Positions 1 to 11,998 of a stretch of DNA of 64,000 nt are shown here, piece after piece. Position numbers and translations under genes: made by a program. Positions within the stretch are counted from its first letter, which is position 1. Every line of letters begins with the position of its first letter. Source of the stretch: Plantago ovata (Eukaryota > Streptophyta > Magnoliopsida > Lamiales > Plantaginaceae); the NCBI GenBank assembly GCA_028274465.1, contig CM051457.1, positions 66,562,496 to 66,626,495 of the forward strand. Direction: 5' to 3'. Under the pieces are notes generated by a model, which was not told the DNA's origin, searched no databases, and worked only from the letters and a program-made list of their open reading frames with translations.

Positions 1-37
1 AAACTTAGTGCTTGTATCTAACTTAAAATTATTTTAG

Positions 38-3033
38 GATGAACAATTCAAGGATGCTTCTCAAGCTCCTGGAGCAATGGAAATAGTACCAGCACAAACA
101 AGTGTGCAACATGAGCTTGCTGAATCTCAGCAGGTAAATCATGTTCCATCTTTGGACTCTAAAACTATTCTCCAATACCTTCCTGAACTTAATTTTATTA
201 TTTTTCAGGCTCAAAAGGAGACCACTGAAGTGGTTCACATCACTGAAGATCCGAAAGTAAGTTCAGAGGAACTTTACTCAGACTTCAAGAAAAATACATT
301 GACCAGAGTTGCTAAGTCTGTCAGCAAATGGCAAAGGTACAGAAGGATGGACTTTTCTGACCTTCACCTTCATCTGTCCAACGAGAAAAAGCGCCTTTCT
401 CTGCTGAAACTCGAGACGTTGGTGCACTCAATACTTCCAGAAGAGTTGACATATTCTCAGCTCATGAGCTCAAGTCTGATTGGTCTAATCAGAGAGAATA
501 TGAAAGCTAAATTCAAGAGTGCCTCTCCAACTGAACAAGCTGTGATGCTCAAGGGTTCTTTTGTACCCGTGGTGGCTGATCCTCACAAAATCAATGAAGA
601 AGAGGAAGTTACGAGTGTTGCACTATACAAACATCTTGAGTTGGTCATACTAACGGACGATGATGAAGAAGAAGAGGATGAGAACATTCCTAAAGATCCA
701 ATTAATGATGAAGGAAAAGATTCTAAGGACAAAAAGGATGACGATGATGATAATCAAGGTCCTAGTCCTAATGCTGGTGGACTTAAACTGACAGTTGCTG
801 AGACTGAACATCATGACACTAAAAATCAGCAAGCTGATCATACACCAAGTCAGCAACAAGAATCCAATCCTGCTCCTGCTGAGACAAGTACTCCAGCAAC
901 TGAACAAGGTGCTGAAACTGAAGAAGAGTACGCCAGAAAGCGCGCTGAATTGAAACTAGGCAAAAACAAGCTTTTTGATGCCGAGTTATCTTTACTCGAT
1001 GCCAAGGTCACTGAACCAAACCTTGAAGATGAAGAACTGGATGAAGATTATCAAAGATCACTTCAAAACAGTCTACAGATTCATGCAAGGCATACGCAGA
1101 ATCTAGACATTGCTCAATCTTCAGGAGTGAAGCCTAAGGAAGTCCCCTCCCTTCCACTTACTACTGGTGAAACTCCAGTTATTGAGTCTCAAACGTTGCC
1201 CTCAACAACTACTAAATCAAAAGACACTACTGGTGAAACTCCAGTTGTTAAGTCTGAAGCGTTGCCCTCAGCAACCACTCAACCAAAAGGGAATGAAGCT
1301 ACAGATTTAGGAACCAAGGTTGCTGGCCTTGATGAATCTGATGACGAAGAAGATCTCTCAGCAAATGAAGATGATCAATCAAAGAAAGCTGAACCCACTG
1401 TGGTCACAATTCCTCCTCCTGATGATGAAAATGATGTAGGAGACGACATAAGAAGTCATTTGCTGACCAGAGATGATCAATTCGCTACTGAGCTTAAAGT
1501 TCATTCCTTAGCCCCGACTTTAGTGCCGTTTCCACATGTGGAGGATTTTACTCCAAGAATTTTGGCACTAATGGAAGTCCACAAAGCCTGCAAAGCAGAA
1601 GATGATGCACATGCTGAGAGTCCGCTTGACATCGGCAAAATACTGGCTACTGTGATGAAACGCACTACTTCTCTTACCATAGCTCAGAAAGACATAAGTC
1701 TACATCACAAAAGCTATGAAGAAGATGTCAGTCAAGCACTCAAACTGGCAAAGTCTGCATTGAAAAAGGCTCAGACTTTCATTGAAGACAAAGTCAAAAC
1801 TGAGCGCAGACATGAGGAGAACTTGGTGAGTATCAATCAAGAATTGTCAAAGCTGACCTCTGATCAGCAGTCAATTATCATGAAGTACAATAGCCTAAGC
1901 ACTCTTGCTGAAAATTGCAATGAGTTCTTTTCTCTGCACATTACTCCAATGATGCAATCCATGCCTAAGGGGGAAGATAAACAAAGAAAATCTTCAAGAA
2001 AGAAAACCCCTGCTGAAGCGCCACTGATAATAGAAACTCTTGCTGAAAGAGAGCAAAGTTCTAAAAGACAAGCTGAAACAGATTCTGAGTTGAATTCAGC
2101 AAACCCGAAAAAGAGAAAAACTTCTGCTGAAACTCATGAATACTGTCACACTGAGAGTCATCAAGATCTGAATGAAGAAGATGATGATGATGACAATCAG
2201 ACTATAGCTCAAGCTATAAGAGCTAGACCAATAACAGCCCTAACTTCGTCTGGCCACTCAAAACATTTCTCTTCTGACTCAAGATCTTTAACAAGAGATC
2301 AAGAAAATGCAAAGTCAAGAAGAAGAAGGCAAAGACAGGAAGAAAAGAGGCTAGCCAGCATTGCCATTGGCTCCGGCATTAAATACACAAAGACCAGCAA
2401 TGAGGAAACAACTCAAAATGTGATCAGAAATGTTCATGGTTGCTGGATCTTAAAGCTGGAAGATGTATTGGCAAATGATTTCTTTCCAACTGCTGTACTG
2501 AATCAAATGTACACTTGGATTGAATTGAAGATGAAAAGAAAAGAAAGGGATCCTCCTCCCTTCCCAAGAAACATTGTTGGGAGATGGCTGAATCTGGAAG
2601 TCTTGGTAAGAAGAACATCTATTGCAAACAAATGAAGCAAGAACCTGATCTGATTAAACCAATTGATGTTGCTTATTACTCTGACCCTTTAACCAAGAAG
2701 TCAAAGAAGAAATATGGCTTGATTCCTTATGAGTATTTCTATCTCACTGCCAAGGATCAAGAAGAAGATCTTCTCTGGTTAAGGAAGATTCATGCTAAGA
2801 AGGGAATTTCAGATACACAACTTCTCCATGCCAGCAATTGGGGCGTGCACTTGTGGGTGTTGCATTACAAAGAAATGAATGTTGAAAAACATCATTATAC
2901 CGCCTGCAAGATTATTCAACTCGAAGTCCGTAAGCTACTTGAAGATTACGAAAAGGACTGTGTTGAATTTTCTGCACTTGTTGAGAAGAGTGTAAGGGAG
3001 ATTCTGAAAAAATCTTCTGCTGAAAGAGCTTAA
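38..3033 (+). pseudogene. Copia accessory (env-like?) ORF, frameshifted
   Basis: A long open frame runs from about 38 (first ATG at 77) to 2635. A second frame, 2584-3033, continues it, so one indel near 2590-2612 splits what looks like a single protein of about 990 residues. The product is hydrophilic, rich in Asp/Glu runs (residues about 195-235) and Lys/Arg clusters, with a likely coiled coil near residues 560-640. No RT, integrase or zinc knuckle is seen. It lies directly upstream of a polypurine tract and LTR, the place of the extra 3' ORF in SIRE-type Copia elements. The frame opens just after a splice-acceptor-like ATTATTTTAG (28-37), as expected for a spliced subgenomic ORF. A 75-nt in-frame GT-AG stretch (134-208) could be a small intron. 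Function unknown; the retroelement link rests on position and is fairly secure. Confidence 0.6.
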
Positions 3034-3296
3034 GTCCCTTGTAAAAGCTCTGTTTAGTTCTGTTTGTTGATTTGTGTAGTTATCTTTGAATCTTCTTCTA
3101 AACTTACTGAAAGATAACTATCAGCAATAAAGCTTTTGACTCTTATTGGTTTTTTGATTATGCAATCTACTTATGCTTAATGTTTTATTATTCAAGTATG
3201 CTTGCATTAATCAACTGATTTATTCAACATCAAAAATCTCTAAAAGGGTAACAATTAATTTAGCCATTGATTGCTAACATAAAAAACGGGGAAATT
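3034..3296 (+). other. Copia 3' noncoding stretch and polypurine tract
   Basis: Noncoding sequence between the accessory ORF and the LTR. It ends in the purine tract AAAAAACGGGGAAATT at 3281-3296, which abuts the LTR start TGTTAGG. This is the expected plus-strand priming site and fixes the orientation of the element. Confidence 0.65.
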
Positions 3297-4870
3297 TGTT
3301 AGGAAACTTGTAATTTTGATGAGCAATTAACCATGCTAAATGAAGGAAAGTCCAGTAACTAGTACTCTTAAGGTCCATAGGAATTTAGAATTTTAGACAT
3401 TGTAAAAGAGGAACGTTTGCTGAAGACTTAGAGTAGGTGCTAGATAGGTGTGTTTTTACCGCTTATGATGTATCTTGTTTTCTGAAAAGAAAAACAACCT
3501 ATTGAAGCATTTGCTGATGATGTACTTTGTTTACACAAACAAACTATTGAAGCATTTAGAAACGTTCAGAAACTTGAAGAATTCAAAGACTGAAGACTAG
3601 AAGATTTCTGAAGACTGGTATCTACAAAGGCACATGTTGCTCAGAAAGTGGAAACTTTAGCAACAGCTCGCATAAGTGAAAATCTAAACGACAGAGTAGG
3701 TTGTGCTTGCTGAAACTGAGACTGACCACTTGCTGAAAAATATATGTGACCTCCTTGCTGAAAGTACTTGCATTTGCGCTCCAACGTTCATGTTTGAATC
3801 TCATTCAAATGAACATTAAATGCAAAGCATGCACGCGAAGGACATGAAGACTAGAAGACAAATAAAGGACGCTGCTGAAAGGACAAAAGCAAGATAGTGA
3901 CATCTTAAGGAACAAAGCCTTAGAATTTGAAATTCAAACGGCTCCCTTGATTCACTATAAATAGAGGTCATCCGGCAAAGAGTTGAAGTGTGTCAACAAC
4001 GTGATCAAACTCTCACTTGTGCTTAAACTCACATACCCTTCAAACACTCCTTACTGCCATTGATCCGTTCCAAGACTTAAATCTTAAAAAAAGCTACTTG
4101 TGAAGAAGTAGAACATACACGGCTAAGAAATTAGTTAAGTGTTCTTTCTTTCGAACAAGAACAGGTCTTGACACCAGAAACATTCAAACTTGTTTACTGC
4201 AAAGTATTCAAAGTTTTGTTTCTTAGATTACTTGTTGTAGCTGAATAAGTTATAATCAAGTTATCTCATCCCAAACCTCTCTAACTGAAAATACACCCTT
4301 TCAGGCGTGAAATTCAGGGGGAACTTAATCGAGCATAGTGTTGTTGATCAAAAGTCCCAAGTTTGGTGGAGAACAAGGTTTCCTTCTCTAGTTAGGTTGG
4401 AAACGAAGAAAGTGTGCTTTGGTTTCTGTTGAATCGCTCTAGATAGGTGTTGTAAGGAACCTCAAACTTGTCTTAGTGGATTCAGTCCTAGAAAGGACAA
4501 AGTGGATTAGTTGAGAGATTACGCCACTCTCAGATACCACTATAAAAGTGTTTGTGTGATTTACTTACTGCATTTACTTTTCAGCAAAGCATATCTATCT
4601 GTACACAGTCACTCTGTTCACTTGCTGAAACTATCACTTACTGACAAAGCACTTATTGTATCAAAGACTTCCGCTCTCTGATTTTAAGTATCAGCAAACC
4701 TCGTTACTGAAAAGTAACTTGCGCTTGCTGAGAAAGTTAAGTATCAACAAACTCATTACTGAAAAGTAATAAGTACTTGCTGAGAAAGTTTTTTTAAACG
4801 ACGAAAGTTTGAAAAGACTATTCACTCCCCCCCCCCTCTAGTCTTTTCTTGTTTTTTAAAGGGACCAACA
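3297..4870 (+). mobile_element. 3' LTR of Copia element
   Basis: Begins TGTTAGGAAACTTG directly after a polypurine tract and ends GGGACCAACA after a C-tract (4826-4839), the usual end of SIRE-like plant Copia LTRs. A promoter-like CTATAAATAG lies at 3955-3964. The 5' half of the element is outside the window, so length, PBS and target duplication cannot be checked. The exact right edge is uncertain because the following 158 bp are an inverted copy of the LTR start. Confidence 0.6.
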
Positions 4871-5028
4871 ACACCTAACTAGTACCTACACTAAGTCTTC
4901 AGAAAACGTTCCTCTTTTACAATGTCCTTAAAATTCTAAATTCCTATGGACCTTAAGAGTACTAGTTATTGGACTTTTCTTAATTTAGCATGGTTAATTG
5001 CTCATCAAAATTTACAAGTTTCCTAACA
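4871..5028 (-). repeat. Inverted stub of the Copia LTR start
   Basis: Read on the minus strand from 5028, this matches the first about 155 bp of the LTR at 3297 almost base for base, beginning TGTTAGGAAACTTG. The likeliest explanation is that the Copia element inserted into an older, oppositely oriented LTR of the same family. Alternatively the whole 3297-5028 interval is one LTR with long inverted ends. Confidence 0.7.
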
Positions 5029-5734
5029 CGGTGTGCGAGATTATAAGTACATTTGGTGTGCTTTTAAGAATATATGGTGTGCATTTATGTAGATTTGGTA
5101 TGGTTTTTAAAACAATCGAGTTATAATTTTATTGCACAGTTTGATACTACTTCAGAAATAAGACAGAAAATTAACTCTATCAAATATAAAATAGATAGAT
5201 AGATTCAAACATTACAAACCGAACTATCAAATACACATTGTTCAAATCCTACATAAAAAACATAAAAACAAAGGACATAAAAACAAACTTAAAACAAAGA
5301 ACACGCTAGTCTAAAACCAGTTACTAGGGGTCCTTGCTTCAAGATGTTTTAGGACCGGAATGCATGCCGCTTCTCAAATCACATGATAGGTCTACTTGAG
5401 ATTTTCCACGAACTTTAACACAAGTTTCATGTACTCCTCAAGTTCATCTTCCTTGGTCTCCAGATACTTCAGCTTCTTGAGAAGAGCGGCTGCCGGGCCA
5501 ATCATCTCGCGATGTTGATGTCAGTTGAAGCGCAACCAATAGCATCGGTAGGTGATGGAACAGGTTGGGCACTCTGCACATCAACACTTTGAGAGGCATC
5601 ATCAGCTACATAAAAAGAAAACAAAACAAAACACCAAAGTCCATTAATACCACACCAAAAATACTCACACAAGGTACCCTTAAACAACACCAACAACCCA
5701 TAGTTGTTTCAAAAAAAAAAAACACCAACAACCC
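5029..5734. mobile_element. MULE-L, left remnant
   Basis: AT-rich sequence carrying the GGTGTGC..TTTTAAG motif (5030-5110) and its complement (5645-5700), the same short repeats that fill 34151-40000. It was contiguous with 34151-35298 before element A inserted: the AACCC duplication joins the two halves. It contains a decayed terminal exon on the minus strand. Its own left end is outside the window or destroyed by the Copia insertion. Confidence 0.6.
5392..5606 (-). pseudogene. Terminal exon of a MULE-borne gene, frameshifted
   Basis: On the minus strand a good acceptor (TTTTTATGTAG, ending at 5607) opens a frame reading DDASQSVDVQSAQPVPSP that hits a stop near 5510. In the neighbouring frame the sequence continues GPAAALLKKLKYLETKEDEL and then a Lys/Glu-rich helix to a stop at 5392. 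One indel therefore breaks it. The matching first exon is probably 34880-34797, now 29 kb away across element A. I do not recognise the protein; a short C-terminal coiled coil is likely. Confidence 0.45.
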
Positions 5735-6599
5735 TGATGACAGTGTTTTTTACACTATCATTCGAGTCTTTTTTTACCAATTTAGCTATCCTCTTGCATG
5801 CATTTTAGTGCATTTTGTTAGAATAGTGTCACCTTTCCATTTCTTTTGTTATTTTCATGTTTTAGGTGAAAATCGCACTTTTGGATGTAAATCATGGTGA
5901 AACATTGAAGTTTTGGTGTAACAAGATCACCCGTGGTGTGTCAAGGAGTACCGGGACGTGTTTCAAGGCGAAAATACCAAGTTTCGGAGCTCAAAGCCGT
6001 GCCCAAGGCCAAGGAGAACATTAAAGATTCGAGATATCTTGTATGATGCGGAAACGGTAGTTCATTCGGAGTTCGGGTGAAGATTTTGGAGCCTTTGAAG
6101 TGAAATCTCGAAGTTCCATTTGCATAGTCTCCGTATTTTGGTCACCAGTCTTTCATACGATAATGGATTAGGATGAGATTACAACCTACGTGTAGCTAAC
6201 TCGAAGAGCTATCCAACGGTGGGTCTTACGTGCCAATCCGAGTTCGTACGCGCCTGTAATCTCTGTTCGAACTTGTGGCAAACTTGCTGCCCGTGTCAGG
6301 CGGATCGCCGCGTACGGGGCGGTCCACCGGGGAGCTTCCGACAGCTATATATAAATTTGTAAAAGCTGCGATTTTTCATATCTTTCATCATTATTTTACA
6401 GACTTAAACCCTAGAGCTTGTTCTGGGTATATTCTCTTTTAGAACCTTTGTATCTTAGCGAATTTGGAGCTAGAGGAGAGATTTGGACACCGTTTTATCT
6501 CACCTTGCTAGATCTTTGTGAGTTTTAGCAATTCACCAGAGATTGACAACCTTTGGTGGTAACTTTGTATCTCACAATTCTGCTATTTATCTTTCAATT
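5735..6599 (+). repeat. Element A 5' LTR, first part
   Basis: Matches 32636-33500 closely. It carries the TATA box CTATATATAAAT at 6345-6356, preceded at 6297-6337 by GC-rich palindromic sequence (GGCGGATCGCC and relatives). The final five bases, CAATT, are the target duplication of element C. Confidence 0.9.
6345..6356 (+). promoter_or_regulatory. TATA box of element A 5' LTR
   Basis: CTATATATAAAT lies just after the GC-rich palindromes. The same TATA position is found in all LTRs of elements A, C and D, so this is the probable Pol II core promoter of the LTR. Confidence 0.6.
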
Positions 6600-7813
6600 T
6601 GATGAACTGGTTTAGAACTTGTCAGATTCTAGTTAATCAAATAATTTGTATTGAGCCAAAGGCAATTCACAACTACAACGAAAACCGTAGTGTAGCAGTA
6701 AAATAACCTCGAGTGTCGATCTCTAAGGACTATAACTAGCTTTATCTAATCTAACTTAAGAATATAAAATCAACAAACTACTTAGCAAAGGTTTTTCTTA
6801 TCAGATAATGGAGGCTGGTGATAGTATGGTCATTCAAAGCACAGCAGGTTAATAATCATGCACGAAGTCCCCGGTTTTGCATAGAGATCTTTGATCAATG
6901 AATTGTCCAATTGTGTTCCGTTATTATTCAACACTACGAAAATAGAGGTTTTAGATAGATCAAAGAAATAAAGCAATAACTCAAAGTATAATGCGCGATA
7001 TAGCCATTAGCATAATTATTAACCATTCGCTAAGAAATCACATACTATCACCAACGAGAAGTTTAGCTACTCATAGATGTCATGGAATCAACAGAAATCA
7101 TAGCAAGATTGAATGAAAACATGTTGAAAGATAAATAAATATAAATAGAAAAACTGTAAGATACAATGTTACCGAAGGTTGTCAATCTCCGAAGAATCGC
7201 GATCTTACAAGCTCCAAAACGCTAAGAAAAAGTATCTCCTAAGCTAAGAATCCCCAGAACAGGCTCTGGAGAATTCCTACCTAAAACTAATGAGAAAGGT
7301 GAGAGAAAAGGTCTGGAAAAGTATGAAAAATGGAGAAACCTGAGCAACTATATATAGGCATTCGGCAGGTGTGGGGCGAGTGGCCCCACACACCGGGCGA
7401 TTCTCCTGGTGTGGGGCGATTCACCCCACGTCCCGGGCGTCCCGGGCGACTCGCCCGGGACCTTCTGTCGGCTGGAAATGCGTTTTCGGCGCGTTTTTGG
7501 ATTTCTTTTCCTTTTCGGACTCGGTTTTTGCCTTCTAGTGACCTTTTAGACTTTAGACTCGACCCCTAGACGTCAAATCCTATCCGGAATCTTCTAGATA
7601 CTCCAATTAGGCCTTCGGAACACCAATTCCTTTTCTACTTCAATATAATTGCCAGGAAAACCTCGTTTTTTACCCAAAACCTGTAAAATACAAACTAAAG
7701 GGAAACGTGACACTATTCTAATAAAATGCACTAAAATATAGCTAAATTAACATAGAGGATAGCTAAAATAGGTGAAAAAGACTCAAATGAAAGTGTAAAA
7801 TACACGTTCATCA
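6600..7813 (-). repeat. Element C 3' LTR (left copy)
   Basis: 1214 bp, ending on the plus strand with CACGTTCATCA. TATA box CTATATATAG at 7348-7357. On the minus strand a block of GC-rich palindromes (7369-7460, for example GTGGGGCGATTCACCCCAC) lies immediately upstream of it. Confidence 0.88.
7369..7460. promoter_or_regulatory. GC-rich palindrome cluster next to LTR TATA box
   Basis: Four overlapping GGCGANNCGCC-type palindromes (such as CCCGGGCGACTCGCCCGGG) in an otherwise AT-rich LTR. The same arrangement is present upstream of the TATA box in the D and A LTRs, which argues for a promoter-linked role rather than chance. Confidence 0.5.
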
Positions 7814-9710
7814 AACTCCCCAAACCGAACCTTTGCTTGTCCACAAGCAACTAAGCTAGACTCTAATGCAAAAGACAATGCAACACAAAAAATGGAGTCT
7901 CATGCCAAATAAAATGAACTAATCTATTGAATCTATCAAAAAACATATGAACAAAAACCACACAAATCATAACATGAATATTGGTTGAAGAATGCCTCGA
8001 TTGACTCATACACATTCACATAAGCACTTATGTCAAGACAAGATAGCTTCTCGTAACATTCTCTACCTGGACCTAGTCAGTGACGACCTAATGAAACATG
8101 TTAGAATACGAATGGTTGTCCCGTGCCTATGAAACTGAGGACTTACTGCTGTTCACCAAGTTAAGACTTTTCCTCAAAGAGGTCGAACCAATACTGGCTC
8201 TCATCAAACGAAGGAGGGTTCCCTAAAAAAGATAACACTCCCCTATTCTACCCATCTCTCAAGCAAAGCCTTAAGCTATTCACCACTTCCTGAATGGCAC
8301 GACGAGGGTGGTCTAGAACAGATGACACTCAAACAAAAAGATAGAAAATTACAACACGATTACGAACATTACAAGAATGGGAAAATGAGACGCAACACTT
8401 TGCTAAACTGCTTTTTGGCTTTTTTGGACCCTTTCTTACTTTTTTGGGGTCTTTTCTTTTTCTCTCTTTTTTTCTTTTTTTTTCTTTTCCAGTTTTCTTT
8501 TCTTTTTCCTGGAATTTTTTTCTCTTTTTTCTTTTTTTTCGATTTTTCTTTTAAAGCCAGCAGTAGCACAAAAAAGAAACAATGACACACAAACGACCTC
8601 CCCAAACCTATTCTAAAGAATAGGTTGGAGTAAAAGATTTACGAAAAAGAAAAATAAAAATAAACTCACAACACACACTAAAAAAAATGAAAAACAAGTC
8701 TGATGATAGCGTAACCCCCTCCCCAAACCTATTCGAAAGAATAGGTTGCAAACAAAGGATCACACAATCTCACACTACCTCCTTCCTAGGCATTTAGCAA
8801 TCTCAAAGCAAGGTGAAGACTTGTCGCCTCTTAGGTACATAATTACTCGGGAAAACAACCATAAGATCCTAAAATGCATCATCCTATTATAAAGGCCTTC
8901 GTGAACCGCAGTAGAGAAAACACCACTAAGTGATGTCGAGACTACCAAGCTTAACTAAGTGCAATACATAAATGTGACAAGCCAAGCGAGAAAAACCTCA
9001 AACAAATTCATAGAGATGAAGCATATGATTAATGTAATAATTAGTTAATATACCCAATAAAAAAGTTCAAAAAATTTGGCAATAAACTCCACAAAAAACA
9101 TGCAAGACTATCCTAGGATGAATGTAGTGTATGGAACTAAATACTAAGAAAGCGGTAAACGTGCAAATGCAAAATGAAAACAAAAGGTTTCACGAGTAAT
9201 CATAAGCAAAACAAGTATAGAAATAACCAACGATAACCCCCCTCCCCCAAACCTGAACGTCGAAAGAGGATTTAAGGTGAGAGCTAACTTGTATCTGTAA
9301 CCTATATGACTCAAGGAAACTCGTGAGAAACCAAAACGGACGATAAAAGAAGTAAAAAGATCAATAATTTAGCATAATAGGAGAAAAATGGGATTCCGAA
9401 CGAAAATCCGGACCTCCAGATTTCTGGACACCCGGGGCAAACCGCCCCAGGTGGGGGGCGATTCGCCTGGGGCGTCCAGAACGTCCCAGGCGGCCTGGTC
9501 CTGCCAGGCGAATTGCCCCACATGGGGGGCGGTTCGCCTGGCATCTCCAGACTCTTGGAGACGCCTTTTTCCTCCCAAAACGCAAAATTATCATCTTAAA
9601 ACCTATTTTATCACCAAAAACACACGAAAATATAAAATAAAACAGAATGATATGCATACAATGCAAGAAAGCGATAAAACTAAACTACTTGCTTACCATT
9701 ACCACTAATG
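7814..9710 (-). other. Element C 3' noncoding region with polypurine tract and hairpins
   Basis: Homologous, in reverse orientation, to 17640-18977 of D and to 31200-32635 of A. It holds the polypurine tract (7814-7831, minus strand GGTTCGGTTTGGGGAGTT), a 170-bp T-rich tract (8402-8575), two palindromes centred at 8615 and 8736 adjoining TTTGGGGAGG, and a GC-rich palindrome block at 9430-9545. Conservation across three subfamilies suggests a functional RNA or replication signal. No convincing coding sequence; the Lys-rich frames across the T tract are artefacts of composition. Confidence 0.7.
8605..8747 (-). other. Paired AATAGG hairpins of element C
   Basis: Two palindromes, AACCTATTC....GAATAGGTT, at 8605-8626 and 8726-8747, each followed on the minus strand by TGGGGAGG or a close variant. 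The pair occurs in D at 18071 and 18185 and in A at 31712 and 31825, with nearly the same spacing of 113-121 bp. Confidence 0.7.
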
Positions 9711-10619
9711 TTATCTATTATCAAATGGAAACGAATCTTGTGCATCCGTTCCATTACTCCTCGCATCTTGGGAACCATCCTTGGCTCCTCTCCGTATCTG
9801 CTCAAGCAAGTCCATGATTCCCTGCAAACTAAAATTAACAAAACCAAGAAAAACAAAATCTAAAAAATAACTAAGGGAATCAGATGGAAAATAAAAAGAG
9901 TAAAGAGGATCAAAACTCCTTTGGGACTCATAGGTGGGTGCATGGACCAGAACGTAGGAGTCAAGATCAAGAGTATCTGCCGAAATTGATTCAAAGACAC
10001 CAAAATCTTCAAAGATTGGCTCCTCAACCTCAACACAACTGACGCCATCACCTTCTGACTCAAGTTAAGCAATGGATTCAGTTATCACTTCCTCCACGAC
10101 TTCCTCTTGACCAACAACCTCGACATCCGCAAGTAAGGACGTGGAATCCAAGCTAAGCACTGAGGAGACTTCATCAATGGATTCTTCTCCACATTCCTCT
10201 TCATCGGCAATGTCAATTTCTGGTGGCTGACTACTAATGCGAGACGTCCATGCCCTTGACCCGGGAGGTGAGTCCCTATCTCAATGTTCCAGAAACTTGT
10301 TGGTCACTTCACCCCAAGTGCGCAACGATTTTTCCGGCGGGATTCTGAGCCATCTTCGAGCGTACCCTGTCAAGGCTCCCATAAATCCTCTCATACAAAG
10401 TTGCTCATGGGATAAAATAACCCCCTCCTCATTCTCACGAGGTATCCTCAACACTCCTTCCTCGTACGTGTCTAAGAACCCTCTTGGATCATCACCCATT
10501 GAAAACGTGGAGAGAATGGAGTAGTACGAAGGATCAAAGTCATAATTCCTGCAATCGTCATCCAATGTTATGCAAGGCCCTCGGGGCATCACATACCGGG
10601 GCAACGGAGGTTGACTCAT
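9711..10619 (-). pseudogene. Element C gag-like ORF with two in-frame stops
   Basis: A single 303-codon frame on the minus strand, starting at an ATG at 10619 and ending at 9711, interrupted by TGA (10283-10281) and TAA (10067-10065). The first third, to residue 112, resembles the retrotransposon gag core: GALTGYARRWLRI followed by SLRTWGEVTNKFLEHF-like sequence, the usual Ala-Lys-x-Trp-Leu and Thr-Trp-x-x-x motifs. The rest is acidic and Ser-rich, with no zinc knuckle and no protease. It is shorter and different from the gag of A and D, so C's interior is probably deleted or replaced. It could not act alone. Confidence 0.6.
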
Positions 10620-10925
10620 CCTTTCATATGACTAGTTTCTGCACACGAGAAAACAAGAAACCAAGGAGCAGAATCCACCAAAGAAAAACAAAAATTTGCA
10701 AAGAAAAACACAAATAGTGCAAACAAACACAATTTAATCAAGAACTTCGAGAGCACAAGCACGCAAGGTAACCGAGATCAGATTAAATGAATTTTCTGAA
10801 AAAGATAGGAGGGAAGAAATAGGGTAAGAAAGTGAGATTTTCTGAGAGCAACCCCCAGAGCCTGTTCTTCTGTAGGGAACTGAATGCTGACAATATAAAT
10901 AAGCTAAACAGAAAAAGGAGTATAG

Positions 10926-10943
10926 TCCCCGGCAACGGCGCCA
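10926..10943 (-). promoter_or_regulatory. Primer binding site of element C (tRNA-Asp)
   Basis: On the minus strand TGGCGCCGTTGCCGGGGA, three bases after the LTR end. It is complementary to the 3' end of plant tRNA-Asp, as in Athila/Tat Gypsy elements. Confidence 0.9.
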
Positions 10944-10946
10944 ATT

Positions 10947-11998
10947 TGATGAACTGGTTTAGAACTTGTCAGATTCTAGTTAATCAAATAAATTTGTATT
11001 GAGCCAAAGGCAATTCACAACTACAACGAAAACCGTAGTGTAGCAGTAAAATAACCTCGAGTGTTGATCTCTAAGGACTATAACTAGCTTTATCTAATCT
11101 AACTTAAGAATATAAAATCAACAAACTACTTAGCAAAGGTTTTTCTTATCAGATAATGGAGGCTGGTGATAGTATGGTAATTCAAAGCATAGCAGGTTAA
11201 TAATCATGCATGAAGCTCCGGTTTTGCATAGAGATCTTTGATCAATGAATTGTCCAATTGTGTTCCGTTATTATTCAACACTACGAAGATAGAGGTTTTA
11301 GATAGATCAAAGAAATAAAGCAATAACTCAAAGTATAATGCGCGATATAGCCTTTAGCATAATTATTAACCCTTCGCTAAGAAATCACATACTATCACCA
11401 ACGAGAAGTTTAGCTACTCATAGATGTCATGCAATCAACAGAAATCATAGCAAGATTGAATGAAAACATGTTGAAAGACAAATAAATATAAATAGAAAAA
11501 CTGTAAGATACAATGTTACCGAAGGTTGTCAATCTCCGAAGAATCGCGATCTTACAAGCTCCAAAACGCTAAGAAAAAGTATCTCCTAAGCTAAGAATCC
11601 CCAGAACAGGCTCTGGAGAATTCCTACCTAAAACTAATGAGAAAGGTGAGAGAAAAGGTCTGGAAAAGTATGAAAAATGGAGAAAACTGAGCAATAATAT
11701 ATAGGCATTCGGCAGGTGTGGGACGAGTGGCCCCACACACCTGGCGATTCGCCTGGTGTGGGGCGATTCGCCCCACGTCCCGGGCGAGTCGCCCGGGACC
11801 TTCTGTCGGCTGGAAACGTGTTTTCGACGCGTTTTTGGATTTCTTTTCCTTTTCGGACTCGGTTTTTGCCTTCTAGTGACCTTTTAGCCTTCAGACTCGA
11901 CCCCTAGACTTCAAATCCTATCCGGAATCTTCTAGATACTCCAATTAGGCCTTCGGAACACCAATTCCTTGTCTACTTCAATATAATTGCCCGGATAA
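10947..11998 (-). repeat. Element C 5' LTR, first part
   Basis: Matches 6600-7650 with few differences and breaks at GATAA, the target duplication of element D. TATA box and GC palindromes are conserved (11700-11800). The remainder of this LTR lies at 20259-20411. Confidence 0.88.

Noticed and set aside
3297-5028. DNA transposon with 155-bp terminal inverted repeats
   Set aside because: A polypurine tract directly before 3297, TG..CA ends, a C-tract and TATA box fit an LTR better; the inverted part is explained by nested or opposite LTRs.
8369-8605. Lys-rich or Phe-rich open frames across a poly-purine/pyrimidine tract
   Set aside because: Low-complexity tract shared as noncoding DNA by elements A, C and D; no codon structure.
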